Shown here in pieces: positions 1 to 10,059 of a stretch of DNA of 64,000 nt (the first letter of the stretch is position 1; the number at the start of each line of letters is the position of its first letter). The translations under genes and the position numbers were made by a program. Origin of the DNA: Omphiscola glabra (lineage: Eukaryota; Mollusca; Gastropoda; Lymnaeidae); NCBI GenBank assembly GCA_964017045.1, contig OZ024810.1, positions 17,913,204 through 17,977,203 of the forward strand, written 5' to 3'. Below the pieces are notes generated by a model that was given only the letters and a program-made list of their open reading frames with translations, did not search any database and was not told the origin of the DNA.

Positions 1-250
1 AACATATCTAGAAAATATTGAAAGCAAATAATACATTTTAGTTTTTAACAATCCAGGCTAATTTCGTAAATTTGAAAAGCAGAAATTTGACAAAATAAGA
101 ATTAATTTTTTTTTAAAAATCATTTATTTATATATAGCCAATATAGCCTACCCGGCATTGCACGGGATTGCATTCGGGAAAACAACAACTTCTACAGCCT
201 TTTAATTAACATTGAAATTAAGCGCCAAGTAAAAAAAAAAAATCCCATAT

Positions 251-446
251 AGTGGTTCTCAATATTCCTCATGCCACGACCCTTGAATACAGTTCATCAT
301 ATTGTGGCGAACCCTAACCACGACATTATTTTCGTTGCTACTTCATAACAGTGGTGTATATGTGTTTTGGAATGGTCTTAAGCGACCCTTGGTAAAGGGC
401 CATTCGACCCCCAAAGGGGTCGCGACCCACACATTGAGAACCGCTG
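251..446. mobile_element. SPIN-like hAT MITE
   Basis: A 196-bp non-autonomous hAT with terminal repeats: AGTGGTTCTCAA at the left and TTGAGAACCGCTG at the right. The body keeps recognisable SPIN-family blocks: TTTTCGTTGCTACTTCATAAC, a GTCTTAAGCGACCC segment and CGACCCCCAAAGGGGTCGCG. Relative to the SPIN sequence as I remember it, the middle is deleted. No clean 8-bp target duplication is visible. SPIN is a known horizontally transferred hAT family in several tetrapods, a triatomine bug and a pond snail. It sits inside the Helitron fragment, so it is the younger insertion. Confidence 0.8.
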
Positions 447-540
447 TCCTAATTCTTTTTTAAAAAAAGAAACAGAATTACTTTGTCTCCTATAAAAACT
501 CATTTAAAAAAACTTTCGTAAACCTTTCGTTCCCAGATTG

Positions 541-1020
541 GATGCCGATCCTACAGGGACTCCAATCGGATCCCGTATTCCGATGGGATCCTGTTTTCCG
601 ATGGTATCCCGTTATCCAGAGGGATCCCGATACCGGTGAGATCCCAATACCAGTAGGATCCCGAGACTGGTGGGATTCCGATAACGGCCGGTTCCCGATC
701 CCGTCGGTATTTCCATCCCGGTGGGTTTCCTATCCCTATGGGTTCCCGAACCCGGTGGTATCCGTTGGCGTTTCCCGGCCGATGGGGTCCTGATCCCGGT
801 GGGATCCCGTTTTCAGGTGGTATCCTGATCTCGTTAGGATCCCGTTCTCTGTGGGATGCCGTTTCTCGGTGGGAGCCTCTTTTCCGATGTGATCACGTTT
901 GCCGATTGGATACCTATTTGGTCACGTTACTCGATTTGATTACGTTACTGTTGGGTTCCAGTTTACTCGTTCCCCTTAAGGATCCTGTTTCTCGTTGGGA
1001 TTTTATTCCCGGTAGGATTA
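541..1020. repeat. degenerate ~20-bp GGATCCCG minisatellite
   Basis: Many diverged copies of a unit around GGATCCCG-N-CCGGTGG run across about 480 bp and hold reading frames open by chance. A vestige of the same motif (AACGGGATCC, GGGATCCCAAAG) lies at the same relative place in the second Helitron near 61858-61905, so this is an expanded internal array of that family. Confidence 0.7.
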
Positions 1021-1133
1021 TGAAGGGCATGTTTAGAAAAAATCCCCAGGAATTAAAGTATTAAAATGAATAGAACTAAATTGACATTTCAATAAGCTTT
1101 TAGATAGCGTTATATATCCACGTAGAACAATAT

Positions 1134-1157
1134 AGAACTTTCTAGAACATTCTAGAT
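1134..1157. promoter_or_regulatory. heat shock element-like array in Helitron
   Basis: Four consecutive alternating pentamers are exact: GAA at 1135, TTC at 1140, GAA at 1145 and TTC at 1150, each separated by two bases. This is the canonical nGAAnnTTCn pattern bound by HSF1 trimers. The equivalent place in the second Helitron also carries such motifs. Function is inferred. Confidence 0.55.
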
Positions 1158-1430
1158 TAAATTTAATCTCCTTGAAACTTGTAAAAAATGTATTTTCTAA
1201 GTAACTATTTTTCGAATACGAAAAATTATACAACTAAATGCACTACCATCAGTTAATAACTAGAGTGCATTTAAACTGAAAGAGGGGCCCACATGGGGCC
1301 CATTCCAAAATTGTACCGAGTCAGTTTTTCCTGAGATGGGGGCCCTATAAAAACTATTCAGATACATTATGGAGTGAACATTTATAATTTGTCCCATTAA
1401 AATCTATTTAAGAAAATAATAATACAAAAT

Positions 1431-2021
1431 AATATTTCGTTACTTCGCGCAAAGGCAAAGGCAAAGTGGGTGCTAGTTGGCCGCATGCGGTCGGCGGCCC
1501 GTATGTTGTGCAGGCCTGATGTAGAAATTGAAATATGAACAGTATTTTAATTTCATTATATTAATTTTTACATAAGATATGCATATTGAATATATTGTAG
1601 TGTTTAAAACATTTGCCTCCCCCCCCCTTTTATTCAATTATTGGTTTGACCATTTTCATATTTTTATCTGGCAACCCTATAGCTCAATTGATTTCCGCTT
1701 TCGCCAGGATTAATTTTAAACTGCAAGGAAAGTGAATTTCACGCTTTTGATAAAGTTGTCTTCAAAGAATTCTTTAAGAATTCAAAGAATTCTTCGGACA
1801 ATATTCGCTTCACCAATGATGTAACGTCAAAATAAGGGATTACCTAAGATTATTGCTTGAAGCAAAATTAATAAATCATGACGGACGAAGTATCATGGTA
1901 TCATGTCTTTAAGTTTAAGTTAAGATAATGACTGATAAAATCAAGTATAGATCAAATTGTGTAGTTGAACACTGTGTAGCCTATGCCTATTCAATTCATA
2001 TTCGGTAAATATGTAGCTGTA
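1431..2021. other. no gene seen
   Basis: AT-rich sequence. A GC-rich patch at 1470-1530 (GCGGTCGGCGGCCCGTATG then TTGTGCAGGCC) resembles the end of a dispersed DNA element but was not resolved. A C-run lies near 1617-1627 and palindromic GAATTC clusters near 1765-1795. Confidence 0.5.
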
Positions 2022-2037
2022 GGGCCACTCTTTTTTT

Positions 2038-2092
2038 ACCCTGGCCGCCATCTTGGTTGCCCCGCTCCGCGAACCTTTACGTGTTCACGGGT
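2038..2092. repeat. left arm of CCGCCATCTTGG hairpin, copy 1
   Basis: This arm pairs with 9940-9973. Copy 2 (59619-59697) shows the intact stem of about 34 bp. The hAT inserted beside the loop and duplicated TCACGGGT (2085-2092 and 9940-9947). The stem contains CAAGATGGCGGC, which matches the animal YY1 consensus. Confidence 0.75.
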
Positions 2093-2222
2093 AAGGTGAC
2101 CATTTTTTTTACAATGAAAAGGAGGACAAAAAAATTTAAGAAAAAAGTACAACATAAATAAATAAAACATTTTATTAATTCAAACAAAAATACACTAATT
2201 ATGCTTACATTTTTAAAATTAT

Positions 2223-3150
2223 TTAATTACACGAGTATTTTTCTATTGAGTAAATATTTTTTGTCAATGTATCATTTTCTAACAATATATTGGAAATGTC
2301 GGAGCAAGAAATATCCTTCATGTTGAATTTTACGGTAAGTGCTGCAGCTAAAGTATCAACATTCAATCTTGATTTCTCACTAGTCCAAAAATCATTGCCA
2401 ATTGAAAAAACTCTTTCAACTGCTGCATTAGTTCCAGGGCAGCACAACGTAAATTCAACAAGAATAACTAAATTTTCAAATGGAATGTGTTCATTTTTGA
2501 AATGGTTAAATATTTCCACCCATCTTTTATCAATTTCAACATGCTGATTTTCCCATTGTTCTAATTTATCAGAATTTAAATATATATTCAGTCTTCTAAT
2601 TTCTTCAAACAGACAATTGTCATAGATTTTAATATCAGGCATTTCTTTCGATAAAAACTCAACACAGTTTTCAATATCTGTCCAATTTACTTTCGATGAA
2701 GTCAAAAAACACCATTGAAAACTGTTATTTCCTGTGATATTTGTTTCAGACCATTGTTCGACATATTGGAAACATGTTTGATAAAAATTCTGCACTTCTT
2801 TGGTAAACTTTTCCGTTATGCCCGGATTTGATTCCTCTAAGTTTGACAATTTTCTTTTTATTATTAAAGGAATAAATTTGTCTTCAAATCGTGATTTATA
2901 TTGAAGGACAAAATCGTTCAAAATAAGACTAACTTCTGTAGCTGAAATATGTTCACCTTCAATCTTTTGAATCGTTTTGTGGAAAATAGATGCCTGATTA
3001 TGTACAAAATACATTAATATCTCCGATAATTCATAATTGAAGAAAGATTCCAGAATTTTTGGACATTTTTCTAAACTTAAAAAATATGAACGAAGAGGCT
3101 CAAATAATTGTAAAACACGCTCAATAGCAGATGTTAGAGCGAGCCATCTT
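2223..3150 (-). pseudogene. hAT transposase, C-terminal half
   Basis: This is the downstream half of the hAT transposase, cut off from its N-terminal half by the element at 3151-8245. It is open from the insertion point to the stop at 2223 (about 306 residues). It carries the hAT dimerisation/RNase H C-terminal block: CPGTNAAVERVF holds the conserved catalytic-region Glu, followed by SEKSRLNVDTLAAAL. The codons at the break (3144-3150) read into the other half in the same frame once one copy of the CCATCTT duplication is discounted, so the gene would have been about 628 residues without a stop. Its activity ended with this insertion unless splicing rescues it. It might also have supplied transposase to related MITEs. 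Confidence 0.85.
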
Positions 3151-3393
3151 TAGGCACCCCAATACTGCCGTCCCGGCCGTAGAAAAACGCGGGCTTGGCA
3201 GCGCCGATCGCTGTGATCAGTTGGCGCTGACCGTTTTCGGTACACGTCGGGATTTAGCGTTGGTTTGCGTCATTTCTTAAAATAGATGAACTTCCTTATT
3301 TTAAATTGAATCCGCGGTGCATGACGGTTACGAGGGTCTATTTAAAGTTGAAATCGAACCACGCTAAGACGATCAGGTGGAAGTGGACGTTAG
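3151..3393 (+). promoter_or_regulatory. 5' leader exon/promoter of the new transposon
   Basis: A GC-richer segment with a good splice donor (TTAG/GTAAGTAA, exon end 3393). The deleted copy has a comparable leader (48736-48977, donor GG/GTAAGTG) with little sequence identity in the middle, so the layout rather than the sequence is kept. Any ATG here is not conserved, so the exon is probably untranslated. Confidence 0.5.
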
Positions 3394-4023
3394 GTAAGTA
3401 ACTTCGCTGTGCTTTATTTATTTTTTCTAAATTGTTGATTCCATTGGAAATTACTTTGACAGATAGCTTATATATTGTTAAAAAAGGAATCACGTATTTA
3501 AAACAATAAATATTATAACAGGACTTTATGACTGCTGTCGGAATGAGACAACTTTTTTTTAAAATTTAAGGCAGCAAAGTGGCGGCCATTTTTTTTGCAT
3601 TCGATTGACCGGAACAGGTTAATCTCTAATGTAAACAGTGATTTTTAATATTAGAAACTTCTTCCAACAGCAAATAAATATTTCCTGTATTATTATACCA
3701 CAATAGTTTGATTATCTAAACTTTTAATAAGTGATTTTGATTAATAGTTTTAATGAAGGCCTTATGTAGGCCTAAAAGCATATATATGAAATAATAGCAC
3801 TAGTACTAGCATTATAGAAAAATAAGTAATTTAAATAGCCTCTAGTCCTATGTTATTAACAACTTTAAATGTACATAAACTAAAGAACATTGTGAGGTAT
3901 AATTGAAAATATTGAATCAGTTTTAGTTTTGATGTGTATTCCTAATGTCTTTTTTGTTGTTTTTTTCAGTTTCATTTGATTGGTCATCATTCCTTGTGAT
4001 TGTGCTGTTTTGCATTTTTTTAG

Positions 4024-4305
4024 TGCTTGTCTCTGCACATTCAGTTTTATATCGCTGATGTTAAAAAAACAATTAAAGATTTTGACATTTTTGTAGAGAG
4101 TTTTGCTCAAGATGCTGTCACAAAGCTTTACAGGAATGGTTTTGCTTTGTACCTGTATAACGCCAATGGAAAGCATAGGTCAAATACTGCAAGAATGCTT
4201 GATGAATGTCTCCAGCAATCAGACAGTAACTATGTGCCAAATATAGGTGTTGTCTCATCAAACCTATACAGGCTTGTGGAGAGGGTTTTCATTTAAAAAA
4301 AAAGT
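4024..4305 (+). other. 5' open segment of the transposase exon, ended by one stop
   Basis: After an acceptor (TTTTTTTAG at 4023) the frame is open for 90 codons, contains protein-like sequence (KLYRNGFALYLYNANGKH), and meets a single TAA at 4294 in an A-rich run. Three codons later, in the same frame, comes the ATG at 4306. Either this is an upstream leader and translation starts at 4306, or it is a true N-terminal domain of about 90 residues cut off by one nonsense change. The frame identity favours the second reading slightly. Comparison with other copies would decide. Confidence 0.45.
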
Positions 4306-7169
4306 ATGGACAAAAGCTGGCAAGCGATAGAAGATCTGCTGCTGAAACCTTTGCATGTGCCAGTATCGAGTCCAAAAAAGAGGCGTAAGGTGTCTGAGAC
4401 TACTGCAATTGTTGATTCTTCATCATTGAATTCACCTCCTCTAAAGAAGTTAAGAACTGACTGCGAGAAATGCCCTTCTCTGAGAGAGGCAAGCCACTCC
4501 AAATGCAGAAGCTTGGCGGACAGGCTTAGAAATACAAAAACCAAAGTTAAAGCAATTTCTAAACGCTTCAACCAAAGCGTATTAAATCAGTCCTTTAAAA
4601 GAAAGGCTGACATAATAAATAGATTAAAGGTAAAAAATACTTCTTTGAAAAGAGAATTGGAGTTCAAGAACAAGGCAAAGATATGTAATGAATGCTCAGC
4701 TCGAATCAGCAAACTGGAGAGAGAGAAAAGGAAGTTAGAACGTCATATCTCATTGCTGAGAAGGCAAAATTTGGCTCTAAAGGAATCGTTAAAATTTAAC
4801 ACAGCAGAAAGAAATGCAGCATTGCTTACTGTCGACACCTTGATGGAGGAGAAAAGCGAGGAAGCCATTCTAACCACAACATCATTGTCCCATTCACCCT
4901 CTGCAAAGAAACAGAGAAAGACCTACAGTGCACCAATGAGGAAATGCATTTATAATTGCCTGTTGAACCAAGTGCCAATTGAAAGAGCTGGGGCTGTTAT
5001 AGCATTTACAGTGAAGGAGTTAACGGGAAAGGATTTGACCGACATCCCAAGATCTTCAACGGCTGCTAACATGGCTTTGGAGATTGGGATCTTGTCGGAC
5101 ATTCAGGTAGCTGATGTCATGTACCGTTCAGAAAACCTCACTTTCTCCTGGGACTCTACGCCGATTGATGGTCAGCACTATAATGCTTGCCACATTTTTA
5201 CAGGCGAACAGGACCTGACCATTAAAATGGCTGGAGTTCCTGAAGGAAAAACAGAGGATTACCTGCACCAGCTCGTTAACTCCCTTCAAGATCTAGCCAC
5301 CTTGTATTCTGTATACAACAAGGCGGATCAGCATGTTGTATTGCATAGCATCCTTCAGTCTTTCAGTACCACTTTGAGTGACAGGGCAAAGGTCAATCAA
5401 TGTGTTTCGATGCAGTTGGGTGATTTGTTGAACAAGAGGTTGATTCAACTGAAATGTAATCTACACCCCCTGGAAGGAATGGCTTCCGAAGCTCGTAAGC
5501 AGTGCAAACTTCTGGACGCTAAATGGAGCATAACCGGACTGTCCTTTGGACAAGATGGGAGTGCTGCTAATCTTATCCGTGCTATATCTAAACTGAGGTA
5601 ACTTTCATTTTCATCTTTTTACACATGACTTATTTTTAGTACCTAATACTTAGTTAAATATATAGTTCTGAAGATGTTCATTTTGCTGTAAGCACATAAA
5701 GACAGTTGTGCTTTTTTCCCCCCCCTCTTCAGGCATAAGATGTCATCTGGTGATCCTGCAGGGTTGACAGCATTCCTGGAGAAGGAGAATCTGAAACCTG
5801 GAATTCTTCCTCGCTACGTTGGAAACAGACTCCACATTTTGTTTCACCTTGCAGGAGTCATTTTTAAGATGAAAGGATCGCTGGCACAATACCTCAAGAA
5901 ATATTGTGCATCTGCCAAATTAAGAACGGCCCTGCTGAATGACATCTGGTGCAATGATATTCTTATTCAACTACGAGTCTTAGGTAACCTAATACTATTT
6001 CTTTTTTCAAATATAGGTATATAAATAGATGAATTTTCAATAATTTGTGGATGTTGCTTATGAAGCTTTTCTAGCTAATACTTTGCACTTCTCATGATAG
6101 GTCTCTTTGGAAAACTTGTGACTGGACCCTGGATGACTCAATTTTACAAGAACTCTAAAGGTTTAAAGCATTTGCAGATGGTGGGTATTTTTTTTGGTCA
6201 ATTTTAAAGCGATTTTTGTTAAAAAAACAAATGATTATGGCAATCTTATTAGCTTTAGCCTTTTGCTTTGTTTTTCAATAGATTCCACACATGAGGAGAT
6301 GTATTGCCAACCTGGAGGAGATCAACAGACAACCCAATTTGATCTTGACGATGGAGGAAGATGTTTTTAATCTACCAATTGATGAGGATGAAGTGTTGCT
6401 GGAGCTTAGGAGCCACGAACCGTGTCCACGATTTTTTGAGACAGTTGCTGCTCTGTCTATAGGATTTGTATCAGTCTTAAACAGGCAGCTTGATGCGTAT
6501 CTTGTTGGGGAACTGGCTAATCCATCAGCAGAATTAATGGCCCTGACCTCGTCAGCCCCTGTTCACAATATCCATAGTGAGAGGGTTTTGGGGATGGTCG
6601 ATGCCCAATTTAAAAGAGCCCCTAATGCTTCCACTGCTTTTGTTGATGCCAAGGTTAAAGCTTTGGTCAACAAAACTATGGACTGGTTGTTGGGTAAACC
6701 TATTTTGGAGCAAGAGAGGCTCATTAATTTTGCTATTGGTGCAGCCAGAAAATCTAGGAAAGTGTTAAATGGTCGGGATAAAGATATGAAGGATGTTAAG
6801 ATAGCTCGTCAGATAGCGGTGGGACAGAAGAGGGAACAGGGAGAGAGGAATAAGTTGGAGAGGAGAGTTAGACCTTTATTAGAATCTGATCGAGGGTTAA
6901 ATGATGTGTTATTTAATGATATATGTCAGAATGTTAAAGTTAAGCTGACCATGCTACTCTCTAGTAGAATGGACTGCCTTCCTATGAGGATTAGGCACAT
7001 TTGGGATGTTGATGGGGAGGAGAAGGAGTTTATTGGAGATTTAGTTGGGTATGTTAAGAAGTATGGGAAATTGTTTTGTAGGTTGGTATTTTCTGACATA
7101 GATCATGAAGAAATAACATTATCACATTTAGTTTCTGATGTTATAATGGGAGATTTTCATTTTGTTTAG
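4306..7169 (+). CDS. transposase of unrecognised family, 4 coding exons
   Basis: Exons 4306-5597, 5733-5983, 6101-6180 and 6282-7169 are joined by GT-AG introns with matching phases (2, 1, 0), giving 836 residues with no internal stop. Visible in order: a nuclear localisation signal PKKRRKV (residues 23-29); Cys pairs C53/C56 and C127/C130; a Lys/Arg-rich coiled coil (about 95-165); a core starting at SWDSTPIDGQHY (D283); LSDRAKVNQC (D359); CNLHPLEG (C384, H387), recalling the C-x2-H motif of hAT and Kolobok enzymes; and an alpha-helical C-terminal part with HNIHSERVLG (E641). D283/D359/E641 is my inferred RNase H-like triad. The tail is rich in basic and acidic residues. Its place between TIRs argues that it mobilises this element. 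An insertion domain between D359 and E641 would be about 280 residues, large as in hAT. Superfamily unknown. Confidence 0.75.
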
Positions 7170-7393
7170 TTGTGATTTGATGAAATTTATTTGAATTTTC
7201 AGTGCTCTAATTTTAAAGGATAATTTTTAATGTTTTTGTATACTTTCAGGTGGACGACATTGTCACATTTAGTTTCTGATGTTCTTCGGGAGATTTTTAT
7301 TTTGTTTAATTGTGTTTTTTGATGAAATTTATTTGAATTTTCAGCTCACTCATTTTAAAGTTTAATTTTTAACATTTTGTATACTTTCAGGTG
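7125..7393 (+). repeat. tandem duplication of the transposase 3' end
   Basis: The segment ACATTTAGTTTCTGATGTT through TACTTTCAGGTGGAC occurs at 7125-7255 and again, diverged, at 7262-7393. The first copy contains the stop codon; the second is untranslated. The deleted element at 49485 joins to the second copy. Both copies carry TTTCAG/GTGGAC, an acceptor-like site, so a 3' untranslated intron is possible. Confidence 0.7.
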
Positions 7394-8245
7394 GACAAGG
7401 ATACAATCTGTTGCTGTGGACTAGGACACTATCTGTTGCCGTGGACCGTGGATTGCAATATTGCATTGCATATTTTTATGTTTTGTATTTAAATGCACCG
7501 GTACAATAATGATGATGGAAATTCATATAATATCTTTTATATAAAATGTTCTGAATTATTGTTTTTGTATTTAAATACTTTATTAAATTTAGATTGTCAT
7601 TGTTACTGTCTATTTTTACTGAAGATTTTATTGAATTAGCATTGTTAGTTTAAAAGTTATGTATTTAAATGTAAAAAATGTCTCGGCCGCGGGCGCCTTT
7701 CATCAAATATTTTTATAAAATTGCATAAATTTTTCTGATCTGTATTTCAGTTATTTTAAATGTGCTTTACTTTTAGATGGACATTAGCTGTTTGCATTGA
7801 AAATTTTATAGCAATAGCTTTATTGGTTTAGTAATTATGTCATTTTTTGTAAAATTAAATATTTCGACAATTATCGTTATCCACCCCCTGTGCTCATAAA
7901 ATCATATTTTAATAAATATAATAAGTTAATTTACAATTTATGTGTTTTGTTTTGTTACACATTGTATTGTAAATGTCTCCTCCAAATCTGAGAGCTCTAA
8001 CTTTAATAGCTAAAAAGATACAAGCAAAATAGTACAAAAAGTGTAATAATGCGATCACAGTTTTAAAACTTAAATACAAAGCCGAATAGTGGGGAAAAAT
8101 AAATCACTAAAAAATTCATAACTTTTCTCCTATAAGTCATAGAAAGATTATCTTAGTGTCATTGGAAAGCTTAGAGCCAGCTCTTTCCAATGACATGCTA
8201 TTTGTCTATGTCAGATGTATTTGAAAATTTGAGTTGGAGTACCTA
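7394..8245 (+). other. 3' non-coding part of the new transposon with subterminal hairpin
   Basis: No open frame. It is well conserved with 49610-50659. About 50-85 bp from the right end, GTCATTGGAAAGCT is answered by AGCTCTTTCCAATGAC, an inverted repeat kept in the other copy; it may be a transposase binding site. A TCTCGGCCGCGGGCGCC patch lies at 7680. Confidence 0.7.
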
Positions 8246-9211
8246 CCATCTTACTTTTGAATATCCTAAAAGTCTTTTGTATTCAACATTTGCGTCTTCA
8301 CAAAATTGTTTTAAAGTAGCTACACGAACAGTAAAACGACTAAAATACAAATAAATTGTCGTTATTATTACTTCTTCATCAATTGGCATGGCACATGACG
8401 CTGTGTTGATTGCATTTGACAAAATATGTGCATTACAACCTATTCCTAGTATTTTCTTTTGGAGTAAATCTTGTAATTTTACATAGACATTATTCAATCC
8501 ATTGCGTCTTCGTCCACCAAAATTTGTGTTTGTATTATCAGCTGTTAGTGCATCAACTTTATATTTCAAATGGTTTTCATTTAATTCTCTGTATAGGTGG
8601 TTTGACAAAATTTCAGCAGTTTCGCCCTCAATGGATTCTAAATTTAAAATTTTTACTTGGATGCCCTTGGTAACATTATAATACCTTACTAGTATTGGAT
8701 ACAACTTGGTTTCATTATGATTTGGTGCATCAGATAAAACCGTTACAAATGCTGCATTTTTTAAGTCTTCTGCAAGTATTTTATCACAGTAATTTTTAAA
8801 TCCTGATTTAATTATAGCCTCACATTTTGTCCTGGCACATGAAAATTTAGCATTGTGAAACTTTTTCAATAATTTAGTTGTACAATCCATACTACGAAAA
8901 CTTTGGTTGTGAATTATGGTATGAAATGCAAATGTTCCCTCCATTACAGCTAACTGTTTTTCATCTTCAGAATAATTAGAAGTTTTAAAAAAATGTGTTA
9001 CTTTATTATTGGAAGCTGACGCATCTAATGATTGTTTATGTTTGTTGGTGTTCAAGTGTTTCGTTATAGCTGCTCTACCTCCAACCGCAATAGAAAATTC
9101 TCCTCTGCAAACATTGCAGAAAACAATGGTGTCACTCTTTGATATGAAGAATGGAAAATCCTTTTTCAATTGGTCGTTGAAATGGCATTTCCTCTTTTTT
9201 GAATTTTCCAT
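8246..9211 (-). pseudogene. hAT transposase, N-terminal half with BED finger
   Basis: Starts at the ATG at 9211 and is open for 322 codons until it runs into the terminus of the inserted element. A BED-type zinc finger is complete (C32, C35, H52, H58 in FCNVCRGEF...KHLNTNKHK). Next come the hAT core pieces: VTVLSDAPNH with a candidate first Asp, ALTADNTNTNFGG with a second, and GIGCNAHILSNA, the C-x2-H motif of hAT enzymes. The last residues, YSKVRW, correspond to the usual hAT YSKTRW block and continue in frame at 3143. No stop or frameshift is present in either half, so the insertion was recent. Function before disruption: hAT excision and integration. Confidence 0.87.
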
Positions 9212-9285
9212 CCCTAAAATGAAATTAAAAATAAAATATAGGGCTACACGAACGATGCAAGTGCATTATGAATAAATAAAATTAA

Positions 9286-9477
9286 CCCTGGACAGACACA
9301 GTGGGGTCTTTAAAATATTTTATTTATGATACTGTTTTGTATTTGCTATCTTAAATACAATATTTACAGTTTATGAAAAAAAGTTCTAATAAATAACTAA
9401 ATTAAAAAAAATATATAGGGTCTGCCAAATCCCACTGTGTCTTTTACGTCTAAAAAAATAAGTGTGTCTGTCCAGGG
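9286..9477. mobile_element. TTAA MITE (piggyBac-like)
   Basis: 192 bp with 15-bp perfect inverted ends (CCCTGGACAGACACA / TGTGTCTGTCCAGGG) flanked by TTAA on both sides (9282-9285, 9478-9481). An internal CAGTGGG/CCCACTG pair extends the symmetry. TTAA duplication is the hallmark of piggyBac, also of Kolobok. It lies upstream of the hAT gene, inside the hAT. Confidence 0.8.
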
Positions 9478-9847
9478 TTAATAATTAAAACTAAAACTTT
9501 AATAACAAAAGCGATAAAACTTTACTAAATCTATATTTAAATTAATTTACACTTGTGCTGAAAACAGGGTTGTATAAAATTGAATTAATAAAACATGAAT
9601 TGTACTTACTTGAGAATAATATTCACGGAGCAAGAAATAATTTCGTATTTCTGTTAGGTTAGAAGTAAACACAAAGTATAATACACAGGCAATGGTGGGA
9701 AACAAGTGCGAGTCACGTGAAGTTCTCCTATGCCCTGCGCATGCGTTTCATAATCACGTCTTTCCGAACTACCGTCAGATGTCGCGTAACAGTTCGGCGC
9801 GGCATCTTTGAATTCAGAGATTAACAGATTAGTTTCAAAATATCGAA

Positions 9848-9935
9848 AAGGAGGACAGAAAGGAGGACACTTATCGAGGGAGGACAGAATCTACAAAAGG
9901 AGGACTGTCCTCCCTAAAGGAGGACGATTGGTCAC
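9848..9935. repeat. GGAGGAC subterminal repeats of the hAT
   Basis: GGAGGAC or its complement occurs at least six times within 90 bp of the right end, and once just inside the left end (AAAAGGAGGACAAAA near 2117). Short subterminal repeats are typical hAT transposase binding sites. Binding here is inferred. Confidence 0.65.
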
Positions 9936-10059
9936 CTTATCACGGGTCGGGACAACCAAGATGGCGGCCGAGGAAAAATAAAATAACTCATGTTTTTGAT
10001 ATAATGACGAATAAAAAGTTTAAAAAAATGATCTAAATCTATCCCTAACCTGAACCGTA

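Larger units (their letters stand above)
134..1430 (-). mobile_element. Helitron-like element fragment (reverse orientation)
   Basis: Reading the minus strand, this copy ends near 134 with a GC-rich hairpin (CCCGTGCAATGCCGGG) just before a GGCTA end, matching the 3' terminus of the complete Helitron at 60003-61962. The part at about 1080-1425 matches the inner Helitron body in inverse orientation: the paired GGGGCCC blocks, the TTTTCGAATACGAAAAATTA segment and the heat-shock-like motif. The 5' end is lost near 1430. It carries no helicase gene, so it is non-autonomous. Confidence 0.65.
3151..8245 (+). mobile_element. autonomous-type DNA transposon of unrecognised family
   Basis: Length 5,095 bp. 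Terminal inverted repeats are TAGGCACCCCAA at 3151 and TTGGAGTACCTA ending at 8245 (consensus TAGGYACYCCAA). A perfect 7-bp target duplication, CCATCTT, lies at 3144-3150 and 8246-8252. Both ends are exact because the hAT reading frame resumes across the site. It carries one spliced gene (4306-7169) on the plus strand, a GC-rich leader and a long non-coding 3' part. A deleted copy lies at 48736-50659 with its own 7-bp duplication, and a coding relic at about 22215-22860. I cannot place it in hAT, piggyBac, Tc1/mariner, PIF-Harbinger or P from what I can see. Confidence 0.85.
2093..9939 (-). mobile_element. hAT transposon, split by later insertions
   Basis: Bounded by AAGGTGACCA at the left and TGGTCACCTTA at the right, with an 8-bp target duplication TCACGGGT (2085-2092, 9940-9947), the size typical of hAT. 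Without the nested 5,095 bp element (plus its 7-bp duplication) and the 192 bp MITE (plus TTAA), it is about 2.55 kb. The single gene is on the minus strand. Both subterminal regions carry GGAGGAC repeats. Copy 2 of the foldback repeat shows the unoccupied site. Confidence 0.85.

Noticed and set aside
542..1064. Two plus-strand open frames rich in Pro, Arg and Trp
   Set aside because: They are read-through of the GGATCCCG minisatellite within the Helitron.
4027..4176. Minus-strand frames opposite the transposase and other antisense frames
   Set aside because: Shadows of the plus-strand coding sequence, without domain content.
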